The notes under the pieces: model-generated
Databases searched by the model: none
Seen by the model: only the letters and a program-made list of their open reading frames with translations
What the model was told of the DNA's origin: nothing
Shown: positions 19,015 to 29,258 of the stretch, in pieces
Numbering within the stretch: position 1 is the first letter of the stretch
Layout of the letters: every line of letters starts with the position of its first letter
Made by a program: the position numbers and the translations under genes
Assembly: GCF_008369195.1 (NCBI RefSeq)
Contig: NZ_VOBC01000001.1
Span: 2,480,001 to 2,544,000, forward strand
DNA from: Sporosarcina sp. ANT_H38
Lineage (GTDB): Bacteria > Bacillota > Bacilli > Bacillales_A > Planococcaceae
Direction of reading: 5' to 3'
Length of the DNA: 64,000 bases

Positions 19015-19629
19015 TTATGATTCATCAGCAGCTAGCACTTCGATGCATACGGTGACGCCTTTTTTCAAATCTTCATGTGACCAGCTTGGAATTTTTCCGT
19101 GCTCAATCGCCAATTCGTGCGAAGCAGGTATATGAAGAAAACCCGATTTCATCGTTGGTCGTTGTGTGGCCGCGTAATGGAGTCCTTCATACATAACATT
19201 GTTGCATAGATATGTACCTGCAGTGTTTGAAACTTCAGCTGGCAGTCCTTCTTCTAGTAACCGGTCCACCATCGCGCGGACTGGCAGCGTTGACATATAC
19301 CCCGCTTCACCTTGCGCTTGAATCTCTTCATCGACGGGCGTATTGCCATTATTATCGGGCTCGCCGTCTTTTACATTAATCGCAATCCGTTCAGGCGTCA
19401 TTTTATAACGGCCCCCTGCAAGCCCCAATGAAAGCACTGCATCTGGTTTTAGCGCTTCAATATGCGTAAGGAGTTGCTCGCCAGATGATTGGAAGTCTAC
19501 CGTCAACACTTCACTGTGAATTTTGTAATTGCCAATCACTTTGCCATGTAGTTCTTCAACGATTTTCATTGTCGGATTAACGGTGAATTTTAAAAAGGGT
19601 TCAAACCCTGTAAGTAATAGTGTTTTCAT
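19015..19629 (-). CDS. pcp: pyroglutamyl-peptidase I (pyrrolidone-carboxylate peptidase)
   Basis: This is a cytosolic cysteine peptidase that removes N-terminal pyroglutamate from peptides. The N-terminus LLTGFEPFLKFTVNPTM is the family signature. The catalytic Glu lies in LAGGRYKMTPERIAIN, the Cys in NTAGTYLCNNVMY and the His in SGFLHIP. Length of 204 residues is normal for peptidase family C15. It appears to be a single gene, transcribed toward the small membrane protein gene. Confidence 0.93.
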   Translation of the reverse strand: MKTLLLTGFEPFLKFTVNPTMKIVEELHGKVIGNYKIHSEVLTVDFQSSGEQLLTHIEALKPDAVLSLGLAGGRYKMTPERIAINVKDGEPDNNGNTPVDEEIQAQGEAGYMSTLPVRAMVDRLLEEGLPAEVSNTAGTYLCNNVMYEGLHYAATQRPTMKSGFLHIPASHELAIEHGKIPSWSHEDLKKGVTVCIEVLAADES

Positions 19630-19797
19630 CCTGATAGCCTTCTTTCTTATAATTACGAACTAAATATTCCCTTCGCTCAATTTCCACATGCATACATAAG
19701 CTCTATTTATACAGAAGGGTTGTTGTAACTATAACGATAATCAGCTAACTTCACAATACTCTATTAATTATTCATGTTGGCTGGCCATCCAAGTAGT

Positions 19798-19935
19798 TAT
19801 ACGCGCGTCAATAGACGATATGATTGGTCTGAGACGTTATATGATTGCTTGTCAAGGTTGTACGATCTGTCCACACGCTTATATGATCGACCAACAAGGC
19901 TATATGATCGGTACGCATGCTTATATGATAGCTCA
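19798..19935 (+). repeat. 21-bp tandem repeat array 1 (about 7 units)
   Basis: TATGAT or a variant recurs at 19798 (degenerate), 19819, 19840, 19861, 19882, 19903 and 19924, exactly 21 bp apart. Consensus is close to TATATGATCGGTCNNCACGCT. The array lies between the pcp start and the glgP terminator. Because 21 is a multiple of three it creates a spurious peptide with LYDR repeats. Arrays 2 and 3 have the same period, core and orientation. Confidence 0.85.
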
Positions 19936-19951
19936 CCCCCTTTTCCCAACA

Positions 19952-19979
19952 CAAAAAGGGCTACCCGTTAAAGGATAGC
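19952..19979 (-). terminator. terminator of the glycogen operon
   Basis: On the minus strand GCTATCC and GGGTAGC pair (one G-U) around loop TTTAAC and are followed by CCTTTTTG. It shares its loop and flanks with the terminator at 35993-36024. Confidence 0.7.
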
Positions 19980-20021
19980 GCACATTATTTCCTTATTCAA
20001 ACAACTGCCGTTCCGGTTGCT

Positions 20022-22454
20022 TCAAAGCTGTTTTTTTAACTTCCAGATATCCGTCGCATAATCTTGGATTGTTCGGTCGCTGGAGAACTTTCCTGAGTGA
20101 GCGACATTCGTAACACTCTTATGGAGCCAGGATAATTTATCACGGTACGTCTGCTCCACTAGTTCGTGAGTTTCAAGATAAGGTTCAAAATCTTTCAAGA
20201 CAAAATAAGGATCATTTTGGGAGAGAATATTGTAATAAATATCTTTAAACTCTATTTCATGCGATCCAAATTCCCCCTGATTTAATTGATCTAAAATCCG
20301 GCTAATCCTGTCATCCGTATTGTAAATATCTGTAGCATTATAACCGCCATGTTGATAGTAATTCAATACTTCATCTGCTTTTAAACCGAAAATGAAAATA
20401 TTTTCATTGCCAACGGCCTCTTTAATTTCAACATTTGCACCATCCAGCGTACCAATTGTTAAAGCACCGTTCATCATCATTTTCATGTTGCCAGTACCTG
20501 ATGCTTCCTTACTCGCAGTTGATATCTGTTCACTAATATCGGCTGCCGGAATAATTTTTTCAGCAAGGCTAACATTATAATTTTCTAAAAAAACAACTTT
20601 CAGCTTACCTTGAATACCCGCGTCATGATTCACAATCGAAGCCACCTTATTAATAAGCTTGATCACTTCTTTCGCTAAATGGTAGCTCGGTGCGGCCTTA
20701 GCTCCGAAAATAAATGTACGGGGAATCATATCTAGATTTGGATTTTCTTTTAGCTCATTGTATAAATAAATAATGTGGAAAATGTTAAGCAACTGACGTT
20801 TGTATTCATGAAGTCGCTTAATTTGTACATCAAAAATTGATTGATCATCCACTAAAATACCCGTGCGCTCATGAATGAGGTTAGCTAATACTTGCTTATT
20901 TTCATGCTTCACTTGATGAAATTTCTCTAAAAATGAAGCATCCTTCGAATACTTTAATAAGCTGATAAGCTGTTTGGGGCGTTGTATCCACTGTGGACCA
21001 ATTGACTCTGTTATAAGTCCTGATAATTTGGGGTTTGCTTGCAACAGCCAACGGCGATGGGTGATTCCGTTCGTCTTATTATTAAAACGATCTGGGAAAA
21101 GTTCATAAAAATTCTTCATTTCCTTTTTCTTTAAAATATCCGTATGAATTTGTGCGACTCCATTCACACTGAAGCTACCCACAATTGCGAGCCGCGCCAT
21201 GTGGATTTGCTCATCAGCGATAATTGCTAGCTCCGGAATTTTCTCCCTAAGCTCCATATGATCAAACCAGAGTCCTTTACAAAAACGCTCGTTGATTTCA
21301 TTAATAATCATATAAATACGTGGAAGTAGATGCTCCATCATTCCTTTGGGCCAGGTTTCAAGCGCTTCACTCAATGTCGTATGATTCGTGTAGGCAATTA
21401 CTTTTGTCGTTACTTCCCACGCACTGTCCCAACTGAAGTGCTCTTCATCCATAAGAATTCTCATTAATTCAGGGATTGCTAGAGTTGGGTGAGTATCATT
21501 CACTTGAACAACCACTTTTTCAGGTAAATACTTTAACGATTTTTGATGATTCTTTTTAAAGTCCTTAATGATATTTTGTATACTGGAAGAAACAAGGAAA
21601 TACTGTTGCTTTAAGCGCAACTCTTTTCCTTCATACTTCGAATCATCGGGGTATAAATACCCTGAAATTTGCTCAATCGAGTGCTTATGATCAAGGTCAT
21701 GGTAATAATGCATTCCTTCTTCTGATGAACCATCCCGATCTTGACCAACTGATTCTGCACTCCAAAGACGAAGTGTATTGATTACTTCATTTTTATAGCC
21801 AACAACAGGAATATCATAAGGTATCGCTATTACCTTATCTGTATTTTCATGTTTAAATTCAATATTTCCATCATTCCGCTGAAACATATGTACGTTTCCG
21901 TGATAATGAATGCAAATAGCTTCGTCCTCTTTTCGTGTTTCCCAGGCGTACTGATCCTTTAACCAATAATCCGGAAGCTCAACCTGGTTACCATGGATAA
22001 TTCGCTGTTCGAATAAACCGTAACGATATCTTATTCCGAAACCATGTCCAGGATATTTAAGTGAGGCTAATGAATCAAGAAAACAAGCCGCTAATCGACC
22101 TAAGCCACCATTCCCTAATCCAGCATCATGCTCTTGAGCATAAATGTTATCAGGGTCTAACCCTAACTGCTTTAGCGCCTCATTTGATAGTTCAAGCATC
22201 CCACAATTAAGCAGGTTACTTTCAATTAAACTACCAACTAAAAACTCCATCGATAAATAATAAACTTGTTTACAGCTTTTCTCGTTATATCTTTTTTGAG
22301 TCAATTGCCAATGCGGTAGGATCTCCTCATTAACAATTGAAGCAATCACATAATAAATATCTTTACTGGTCGCATCCGCTACTTCTTTTCTTTTGTTTGT
22401 TTGTAATTTGCTAATGATCCGTTCTTTAAACTCATCCACAGTTAGTTCAAGCAA
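20022..22454 (-). CDS. glgP: glycogen phosphorylase
   Basis: This cytosolic PLP enzyme releases glucose-1-phosphate from glycogen. The PLP-lysine region EASGTGNMKMMMNGALTIGT and following LDGANVEI are present, as is the N-terminal signature VYYLSMEFLVGSLIESNLLN. Length of 810 residues is normal. The start is TTG with AGGAGG 7 nt upstream. It is the last gene of the glg operon, 11 bp after glgA. Confidence 0.96.
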   Translation of the reverse strand: MLELTVDEFKERIISKLQTNKRKEVADATSKDIYYVIASIVNEEILPHWQLTQKRYNEKSCKQVYYLSMEFLVGSLIESNLLNCGMLELSNEALKQLGLDPDNIYAQEHDAGLGNGGLGRLAACFLDSLASLKYPGHGFGIRYRYGLFEQRIIHGNQVELPDYWLKDQYAWETRKEDEAICIHYHGNVHMFQRNDGNIEFKHENTDKVIAIPYDIPVVGYKNEVINTLRLWSAESVGQDRDGSSEEGMHYYHDLDHKHSIEQISGYLYPDDSKYEGKELRLKQQYFLVSSSIQNIIKDFKKNHQKSLKYLPEKVVVQVNDTHPTLAIPELMRILMDEEHFSWDSAWEVTTKVIAYTNHTTLSEALETWPKGMMEHLLPRIYMIINEINERFCKGLWFDHMELREKIPELAIIADEQIHMARLAIVGSFSVNGVAQIHTDILKKKEMKNFYELFPDRFNNKTNGITHRRWLLQANPKLSGLITESIGPQWIQRPKQLISLLKYSKDASFLEKFHQVKHENKQVLANLIHERTGILVDDQSIFDVQIKRLHEYKRQLLNIFHIIYLYNELKENPNLDMIPRTFIFGAKAAPSYHLAKEVIKLINKVASIVNHDAGIQGKLKVVFLENYNVSLAEKIIPAADISEQISTASKEASGTGNMKMMMNGALTIGTLDGANVEIKEAVGNENIFIFGLKADEVLNYYQHGGYNATDIYNTDDRISRILDQLNQGEFGSHEIEFKDIYYNILSQNDPYFVLKDFEPYLETHELVEQTYRDKLSWLHKSVTNVAHSGKFSSDRTIQDYATDIWKLKKQL

Positions 22455-22465
22455 GATTCTGCCTC

Positions 22466-23890
22466 CTATACATTTATTAGCATTAATTGGTCGTATATAT
22501 TCGCATAATCTCGAGCTGAATCTTGCCAGCTGAACTGACTTTTATTTACGTTTTTCACCAACACAGACCACTGAATAGGATCATGATAAATTCTTAAAGA
22601 ATAGCGTAAGGTAGCCAATAAATCATCAGCATTGTAATTTGTAAAACTAAATCCATTTCCTTCACCAGTTATTTCGTTAAATGATAGAACTGTATCCTTC
22701 AGTCCCCCTGTTTCCCGCACAATTGGTACCGTTTTGTATTGTAAGGCAATGAGTTGGGCTAATCCACAAGGTTCAAACTTTGATGGCATTACAAAGAAAT
22801 CTGCACTTGCATATAATTGTCGTGCTAATTCTTCATCAAATGCCAACAGGGTAACAAGTTTATTGGGTTGACAATCAGCAGCATCCGCAAAATATGTTTC
22901 GAATTCTTCATCACCGGTTCCTAAGATAATGAATTGAACATCTTCGTGGAGAAAATCATCTAAAATATGTTGAACAAGATGCAAGCCTTTTTGTTCAACA
23001 AGCCGAGTAATAATAATATAGAGCGGCTTTTCAGCGGCAATCGGCAATCCTAGTTTCTCTTGGATTATAATTTTATTATCCTTCTTTTTAGCCCTTGAAG
23101 AACGGTAGTTAACTGCAATTGCCGAATCTGTTTGAGGATTATAATCTTTAGTATCAATACCATTAAGCACACCGATTAAATCAGCGGACCGTTCCAAAAG
23201 AAATGGGTGAAGTTCTTCGCCATAGTAAGGATCTTTTATTTCTTCTCCATAACTAGGACTAACGGTTGTGATTTTATCTGCATGAAACAAACCGCTTTTC
23301 AAACAGTTCAACATCCCATTCCATTCAAAACCACCGATATGCTCTCGTGACATATCAAAGAAATCCTCAAATATATCGACTGGCATCATCCCTTGGTACT
23401 TAATATTATGAATTGTCATGACCGTTTTCATATCGGGAATTGGCTGAATGATTTTAGCAAGAGCAACAGCCATGCCCGCTTGCCAATCATGTGCGTGGAG
23501 TACATCCGGTTTAAAATCTAGATGGGTTATTGCTTCAATAACAGCACGACTAAAAAACAAGAACCTTTCACCGTCATCATAATACCCGTATACCCCTTTG
23601 CGGGTGAAATAATACTCATTTGAAACGAAGTAATACATAATATTATTATATTTTAAAGAATAAAGACTTGCTTCCGAATTACGCCACCCTAGCGGTACAT
23701 TGAAGCTCATTTGATACTCCATTTGATTTCGCCATACTACCGGAATTTCATCATAAAGTGGAAGAATCACTCGAACCTCGATTCGCTCATTCTCTTTCAA
23801 TGCTTGTGGAAGTGATCCGATCACATCTGCTAATCCACCAGTTTTAATAAAAGGTGTACATTCCGAAGCTACAAATAATACGTTTCTCAT
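22466..23890 (-). CDS. glgA: glycogen synthase (ADP-glucose)
   Basis: This GT5 glycosyltransferase elongates alpha-1,4-glucan from ADP-glucose. The N-terminus VLFVASECTPFIKTGGLADV carries the KTGGL substrate motif. The GT-B C-terminal domain has ITRLVEQKGLHL and SKFEPCGLAQLIAL. ATG at 23890 is chosen because AAAGGGA lies about 10 nt before it; a longer in-frame TTG start at 23914 would place that site inside the gene. It follows glgD by 36 bp. Confidence 0.95.
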   Translation of the reverse strand: MRNVLFVASECTPFIKTGGLADVIGSLPQALKENERIEVRVILPLYDEIPVVWRNQMEYQMSFNVPLGWRNSEASLYSLKYNNIMYYFVSNEYYFTRKGVYGYYDDGERFLFFSRAVIEAITHLDFKPDVLHAHDWQAGMAVALAKIIQPIPDMKTVMTIHNIKYQGMMPVDIFEDFFDMSREHIGGFEWNGMLNCLKSGLFHADKITTVSPSYGEEIKDPYYGEELHPFLLERSADLIGVLNGIDTKDYNPQTDSAIAVNYRSSRAKKKDNKIIIQEKLGLPIAAEKPLYIIITRLVEQKGLHLVQHILDDFLHEDVQFIILGTGDEEFETYFADAADCQPNKLVTLLAFDEELARQLYASADFFVMPSKFEPCGLAQLIALQYKTVPIVRETGGLKDTVLSFNEITGEGNGFSFTNYNADDLLATLRYSLRIYHDPIQWSVLVKNVNKSQFSWQDSARDYANIYDQLMLINV

Positions 23891-23926
23891 ATGAAATCTT
23901 CCCTTTCCAACCAACGATTTCTTATT

Positions 23927-25033
23927 TTACATGACTTGTCTTTTTGCAATGACATATGGTTTTTCTTTCGATCCGATTAATTTTTGATTTGCGGTCACAT
24001 GAACGTCTTTATCTAAAATTACATTCTCCAAATGAACACCTGCTTCAATTTTACAACGCTGCATGATAATCGAATTTTTTATCGTGGCTCCTTCTTCTAC
24101 AGTTACACCTCGAAACAATACACTGCCCTCTACCTCGCCAGCAATAATACAACCATTTGCCAGAATTGATTTTTTGACACTCGCTTCATTACGATATTTC
24201 GTAGGTGGCTGATTTCCAACCTTCGTCCGAATAAATGGGAGTTTATAAAACAGTGCCTTATAATTCTCCTCAGATAATAGATTCATATTATGTCGATAAT
24301 AACTCTCGATTGAATTGATAAACACACCGTACCCATTGTTCCTATAGGTTTGAACCTTTAACTTAGCAAGATTCTCTTTAATTCCATGGACAAAAAAATG
24401 ATCTTGGTGGTGTGCGATACACTGGTCAACTAACGTCATTAATAAGTCTTTGTTTATAATATAAACACCCGTGAAAAGGTCGTTATTTTGCTTATCATTC
24501 GTGATAGTAGTGACCCAGCCACCCTCGTCTGCTTCAATACGAAAAGCAGAATCATGTTCAGTATTTAACGTCTCGACATGAGTAGAAATCAGCGTTACAT
24601 CTGCTTTATTATCCAGATGACTTTTAAACGCATCTTGATAATTCGTATTTGATATAAATTGACTTCCGCTAATCAGCACATAAGAAGATTTTCCACGAGC
24701 AAAATAATCACGGTTATTGTGAAAAAAACTCAAATCGCCTTTTGAAATATCAGACGGATCGTTCCAGTCCGGTGGAAGTATAAACAAGCCTCCGTTCCGC
24801 TCATCCATCTCCCAGCTATCACCTGTTTGAAGATGATCCATTAAGGATCTATATTTATTGCGAGTAAAAATCGCGACTGACTCTACATTAGAATTCCCCA
24901 TATTGGAAAGTGGAAAATCAATCAAACGATAACGACCTGCAAAAGGAATTGTGGCACCACTACGAAAATAAGTTAATTCATGAAAGTAATGATGCTCGTG
25001 TTCCAGATTAATAAGACCCATCATTGTGTTCAT
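23927..25033 (-). CDS. glgD: GlgD, accessory subunit of glucose-1-phosphate adenylyltransferase
   Basis: GlgD is the GlgC paralogue that in Bacillales forms a heteromer with GlgC. The GlgC-like N-terminus is present (PFAGRYRLIDFPLSNMGNSN), but the consensus GGxGxRL nucleotide loop of GlgC is replaced by GLINLEHEHHYFHELTYFR, as expected for GlgD. The C-terminal half is a left-handed beta-helix (e.g. ANGCIIAGEVEGSVLFRGVT). AAGGGGG lies 9 nt before the ATG. It is separated from glgC by 535 bp of repeats, which is unusual within this operon. Confidence 0.94.
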   Translation of the reverse strand: MNTMMGLINLEHEHHYFHELTYFRSGATIPFAGRYRLIDFPLSNMGNSNVESVAIFTRNKYRSLMDHLQTGDSWEMDERNGGLFILPPDWNDPSDISKGDLSFFHNNRDYFARGKSSYVLISGSQFISNTNYQDAFKSHLDNKADVTLISTHVETLNTEHDSAFRIEADEGGWVTTITNDKQNNDLFTGVYIINKDLLMTLVDQCIAHHQDHFFVHGIKENLAKLKVQTYRNNGYGVFINSIESYYRHNMNLLSEENYKALFYKLPFIRTKVGNQPPTKYRNEASVKKSILANGCIIAGEVEGSVLFRGVTVEEGATIKNSIIMQRCKIEAGVHLENVILDKDVHVTANQKLIGSKEKPYVIAKRQVM

Positions 25034-25063
25034 CTATTTTTTCCCCCTTAAATTGTATAGATA

Positions 25064-25213
25064 GGTTGAACTAAAGATTCCATTCAAATCCGCTGCGGCG
25101 CTCGGGGATGCCTCCCGCCCTAAGCCACGCAGCTTCGCCGCCAGTCTTAGGGCTTCGGCTCCCCCTGTTAAGGCGCCTTCGCTCAGTCTATATAGGTATT
25201 CATTTGTTCAACA
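25064..25213. repeat. palindromic MITE-like element between glgC and glgD
   Basis: This is a single copy of the element family seen in tandem at 17406. Imperfect terminal inverted repeats are built on TTGAAC ... GTTCAA (25066-25071 and 25206-25211). The core runs GCGCTCGGGGATGCCTCCCG ... GGGCTTCGGCTCCCCCTG and can fold on itself. There is no reading frame. Confidence 0.7.
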
Positions 25214-25219
25214 TATATT

Positions 25220-25498
25220 TATTCGGCACTATTTATTTCGAATTGACTAGGCGGTATATCTCACCAGTATAACGAACAAGTCTAGCGAAGAAGCGACACT
25301 AATGAAAGGCAGCCTAATATCGCCGCGTCCTGCGGCAAAGGCTGCACACCCGCTTCCTGCAGGCGCCGAAGCAATAAGACCTAGGAGGGATGTAGTTCAA
25401 TCCCTCCCCAGCGAACTTCTGACGGTCTTATTGCGGAAGGCCATCACCAAGCGACTAAGCGGTGTTGGAAGAACACTCCATTTGTTAAGTGCCGAATA
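25220..25498. repeat. second MITE-like element between glgC and glgD
   Basis: Terminal inverted repeats TATTCGGCACT (25220-25230) and AGTGCCGAATA (25488-25498) bound about 280 bp. Inside are a perfect 11-bp inverted repeat GCAATAAGACC / GGTCTTATTGC (25371-25381, 25424-25434) and GGAGGGAT / ATCCCTCC (25384-25407). The inner modules recur in the insert at 45721-45815. It encodes nothing recognisable, so a non-autonomous mobile element is likely. Confidence 0.65.
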
Positions 25499-25568
25499 TA
25501 TAGTACCGATGTTCACAACGTCATTTTACTGAAGAGTCCAACAAGCCATTGTCCTACTATTTCTTGTC

Positions 25569-26714
25569 CTAATAACTTAACGATAAAATCTCCGTCAATG
25601 TATCTTGAGTGATCACGAGCGGCTCTTCATTGAGTCCAATGCTAATATGTGTTCCTTCAGGAATCTTTGTATTTTCCATTACAATCACTCGTTCTAAAAT
25701 CGAATTCTTCCCCACCTCTACGCCAGGGTACAAGATTGATCGTTTTATCATGCTATCAGGCTGAATCACTACATTTTCAAATAATACAGAACTGTCAACT
25801 GTTCCACACACCCAACACCCCGAATTGATCAATGAATTCTTCACAACTGCAGTTTCCCCGATATACTCTGGGGGTATGTTCGTCTCGTTGGTGTATGTTC
25901 TCCAGTCCCCATTATTTAATAAGAGACTCCAATCTTCATCAAGCAGGTCCATATTGGCTTCCCAATAGCTTTGGATCGTACCGACATCCTTCCAATAACC
26001 TTCGAATCGATAAGCATACAAGCGAAGTTGATCATTAACCATTGCTGGAATAATATCCTTTCCGAAATCATGACTGGAGTGACTATTTTCGGCATCCTCC
26101 AATAAATAGGCTCTTAACGTTGCCCATGAAAATATATAAACGCCCATAGATGCTAAATTACTTTTCGGTTGTTGAGGTTTTTCATCAAATTCGTAGATGC
26201 GCATGTCATCGGTTGTATTCAAAATTCCAAACCGTGATGCTTCTTCCAAAGGCACCGGGATTGCAGAAATGGTGACATCAGCACCCGTTTGTTTATGATC
26301 TTCCAACATTGCTGCGTAATCCATTTGATAAATATGATCACCTGAAACGACAAGGACATATTCTGGGTCATGCCGGTCGATAAAATGAATATTTTGATAG
26401 ATTGCATCAGCCGTGCCAGAATACCAGTTTCCTCCGTCTTTCGCTGTATAAGGGGAAAGTATCGCCACACCCGTATTTTGCCGATTCAAGTTCCATGGTT
26501 TTCCATTCCCAATATGTTTGTTTAATTCAAGTGGTGAATATTGAGTCATCACGCCTAATGTCTTCAGTCCTGAGTTTGTACAATTACTTAACGTGAAGTC
26601 AATAATTCGATACTTACCACCGAAGTGCACTGCTGGTTTCGCTAAGTTGTTCGTTAATTTGCCTAAACGTTTCCCTTCTCCGCCAGCCAACAACATGCCC
26701 ACACAATCTTTCAT
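25569..26714 (-). CDS. glgC: glucose-1-phosphate adenylyltransferase, catalytic subunit
   Basis: The enzyme makes ADP-glucose from ATP and glucose-1-phosphate, the committed step of glycogen synthesis. Motifs are [20 protein letters not shown] (nucleotide loop), [30 protein letters not shown] and [12 protein letters not shown] beta-helix C-terminal domain follows. Its ATG overlaps the glgB stop codon (TAATG) with AGGAGG 7 nt upstream, indicating coupling. Confidence 0.96.
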   Translation of the reverse strand: MKDCVGMLLAGGEGKRLGKLTNNLAKPAVHFGGKYRIIDFTLSNCTNSGLKTLGVMTQYSPLELNKHIGNGKPWNLNRQNTGVAILSPYTAKDGGNWYSGTADAIYQNIHFIDRHDPEYVLVVSGDHIYQMDYAAMLEDHKQTGADVTISAIPVPLEEASRFGILNTTDDMRIYEFDEKPQQPKSNLASMGVYIFSWATLRAYLLEDAENSHSSHDFGKDIIPAMVNDQLRLYAYRFEGYWKDVGTIQSYWEANMDLLDEDWSLLLNNGDWRTYTNETNIPPEYIGETAVVKNSLINSGCWVCGTVDSSVLFENVVIQPDSMIKRSILYPGVEVGKNSILERVIVMENTKIPEGTHISIGLNEEPLVITQDTLTEILSLSY

Positions 26715-28633
26715 TAATTAGCCTCCTCGATAAATTCCGGTGTTTTTTTGCATTTAAAAATAGTGATAGCTAAAGGTGGTACCTTTATTTTTATATGTTG
26801 TGATAATCTGTGCCATTCTTGTGGAACACTAAAGTGGTCAGCATCATTTACCTGTCCAGATCCCCCGAATTGAGTAGTATCTGAATTAAAAACTTCTAGA
26901 TAAGTTCCAGGAGTTGGCACACCAATTTTATAGTCAAAAAGGACATCAGGTGTGAAATTGCAGACAATGATTAGTTCATCCCCTGGGCTTGTACTACGTC
27001 TACGAAAAGCAATCACACTTTGATTGATATTATGAGGATCGATCCACTCAAACCCTTCGGAATCATGGTCTAATTCATAAAGTTCTGGATATTCAAGATA
27101 GAAATGATTGAGCGCTTTGACATAGTTAAACATCGCTTTATGAAGTGGATAATCCAATAGATGCCAATCCAATTGTTCTTGATCCTTCCATTCAGCGTAC
27201 TGTGCTAGCTCACCACCCATAAATAACAACTTTTTACCAGGGTGCGCCATCATATAGCCATATAGCAATCTAAGATTTGCAAACTGCCGCCACTGGTCAC
27301 CAGGCATTTTATCCAGCAATGATTTTTTACCATGAACGACCTCATCGTGTGACAGCGGTAGTAGAAAGTTTTCCGTATGTGTATACATTAATGAAAAAGT
27401 CAGCAAATTGTGATGCCATTTACGGTAAACTGGATCAGCTTCCATATATGTAAGCGTGTCGTTCATCCAGCCCATATTCCATTTGAAATTAAAACCAAGC
27501 CCTCCTACATGTGTAGGTGCCGTAACAAGTGGTAAATCTGAACTGTCTTCAGCCATCATCATTACGCCAGGCTCAAATGAAAAAATAACTTCATTTAATT
27601 TGCGAATAAAGGCATATGCTTCAAGATTTTCATCTCCACCGTATGAATTGTAGATTTTATCCTTGTCTTCTGATTTATCGAAGTTAAGATAGAGCATACT
27701 AGCTACTGCATCTACACGAATCCCATCGATATGGTATTCTTCCAGCCAAAAAAGCGCATTAGAGATTAAAAAACTTTGTACTTCAGGTCGCCCAAAGTCG
27801 AAGGTTAATGTTCCCCACAATTTTTTTTCGGCTTTACGAGGATCAGCATATTCATATAATGGCTCCCCATCAAATTGACGAAGTGCAAAAGCATCCTTAC
27901 AAAAGTGACCAGGAACCCAGTCCATAATTACACCGATGTTCTGTTGATGGCACTGATCAACAAAGTATTTAAATTCATCACGTGGACCATAACGTGACGT
28001 GACTGAATAATACCCAGTTATTTGATAACCCCACGACAGATCAAATGGATGCTCCGCAAGTGGCAGTAATTCAATATGTGTATAGCCTAGCGATTTTACA
28101 TATGGAACCAATTGATCAGCAAGTTCGCGATATGAATAAAATTCACCGACTTCGTTTGTTTTCCATGAGCCTAAATGAACTTCATAAATCGATACTGGAG
28201 ATGTATAAACATCAAACGTTTTCTTTTCTTCTTGCCACTCATCATCACTCCACTCATATCCGGATAGAGTCGGGGTTAAAGATGCCGTTTCTGGCCGAAG
28301 TTCAGATTGAAGAGCATATGGATCTGCTTTCAATAGCACCTGACCATTCTTCGATACAATTTCATATTTATAAGGGATGTTTTCGGGAATGTCCGTATAA
28401 AAACCAATCCATAGCCCTTCATTCGTAATTCTCTTTAATGAGTGGAAACTGCCTGTCCATTGATTAAAGTCACCGACTACATGGATTTCTTTGGCGTTAG
28501 GTGCCCACACTACAAATCGATAACCTTGTGTGCCTTCCCATTCAATAGTATGGCAACCCAATAATTGGTGACTATGATAATTAGTACCTTGGTGAAATAA
28601 AAATATATCCTGTTCTGAAATATTGTAATACAT
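26714..28633 (-). CDS. glgB: 1,4-alpha-glucan branching enzyme
   Basis: This GH13 enzyme introduces alpha-1,6 branches into glycogen. The N-terminal CBM48 is visible ([21 protein letters not shown]). The catalytic barrel shows [26 protein letters not shown] (nucleophile Asp), [10 protein letters not shown] (acid/base Glu) and [18 protein letters not shown] at 28633 is preferred: AAAGGAG lies 8 nt upstream and the candidate sigma-E promoter lies just beyond, whereas a longer in-frame start at 28717 would precede that promoter. It is the first gene of glgBCDAP. Confidence 0.96.
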   Translation of the reverse strand: MYYNISEQDIFLFHQGTNYHSHQLLGCHTIEWEGTQGYRFVVWAPNAKEIHVVGDFNQWTGSFHSLKRITNEGLWIGFYTDIPENIPYKYEIVSKNGQVLLKADPYALQSELRPETASLTPTLSGYEWSDDEWQEEKKTFDVYTSPVSIYEVHLGSWKTNEVGEFYSYRELADQLVPYVKSLGYTHIELLPLAEHPFDLSWGYQITGYYSVTSRYGPRDEFKYFVDQCHQQNIGVIMDWVPGHFCKDAFALRQFDGEPLYEYADPRKAEKKLWGTLTFDFGRPEVQSFLISNALFWLEEYHIDGIRVDAVASMLYLNFDKSEDKDKIYNSYGGDENLEAYAFIRKLNEVIFSFEPGVMMMAEDSSDLPLVTAPTHVGGLGFNFKWNMGWMNDTLTYMEADPVYRKWHHNLLTFSLMYTHTENFLLPLSHDEVVHGKKSLLDKMPGDQWRQFANLRLLYGYMMAHPGKKLLFMGGELAQYAEWKDQEQLDWHLLDYPLHKAMFNYVKALNHFYLEYPELYELDHDSEGFEWIDPHNINQSVIAFRRRSTSPGDELIIVCNFTPDVLFDYKIGVPTPGTYLEVFNSDTTQFGGSGQVNDADHFSVPQEWHRLSQHIKIKVPPLAITIFKCKKTPEFIEEAN

Positions 28634-28663
28634 CGTGCTGACTCCTTTCCTGAGCCAATTAAG

Positions 28664-28692
28664 ATTATATTCATGAAGGTTTAAGAATATGA
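28664..28692 (-). promoter_or_regulatory. candidate sigma-E (mother-cell) promoter of the glycogen operon
   Basis: On the minus strand TCATATT (28692-28686) matches the sigma-E -35 consensus KMATATT. After 14 nt comes AATATAAT (28671-28664), 6 of 8 with CATACAHT. Transcription would start close to the glgB ribosome binding site. The B. subtilis glg operon is known to depend on sigma-E. Confidence 0.5.
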
Positions 28693-28717
28693 CTATTTCT
28701 TCTTTATCGCAGATCAT

Positions 28718-29258
28718 CTATCATTTACTTCTTTGAAATAGCTGGATATAGGAAAGACATAACTTTCATAATCTTATGCAGCTACAATCGGAAGAACAAA
28801 ATCGCTGTAGTCTAGACGTGAAATTTCTATATTGCAGCTTATCCAAAGTACGTGATTTTATAGTTTCCTAAGCCAGGTGGAAACCTTATTGCTAAGAGTT
28901 ACAACAAATCTATGTTAACAGATAATTTTGCAAATAAATTTTAAATCGTTCTACAAATTTCTTTTATAGTCAATTTTAATGTAAGTTAATGTCGAATGAA
29001 TGACTTAACTCTCACTCCATATATAAATCCATCGTATTGTTTAAACTATAAATAGGTTGACAATAACTTCATTGAAGAAAAAATTTATCCATTTTCAGTT
29101 GAAGTTTAGATAAGTTTCTAAAATGGGGGTAGAACATATACTAAGAATAAGCAAGTGTGAACGGAAATAGTGGAGGTAGATTTTAGGTATCGGCAATAGG
29201 GACATTTGCGCTCGTATGTCCTGTATGTTAGTTCTAAACAAGAAAAGGGGTTGCTTTT
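28718..29258. other. 541-bp divergent intergenic region between glgB and pulA
   Basis: AT-rich sequence with no credible gene. A TTGACA at 29057-29062 has no good -10 partner. The promoter for pulA must lie here but I cannot place it with confidence. Confidence 0.4.

Noticed and set aside
19774..19971. Apparent protein with LYDR repeats in array 1
   Set aside because: It is only the 21-bp repeat read in one frame; there is no ribosome binding site, and equivalent frames exist on both strands of array 2.
25220..25498. Insertion sequence
   Set aside because: Inverted ends are present but the 280 bp contain no transposase; a non-autonomous element is the better description.
29057..29085. Sigma-A promoter for pulA at TTGACA
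   Set aside because: No acceptable -10 hexamer at 16-18 nt; a sigma-B-like GTTTAG...GGGGTA nearby has too long a spacer.
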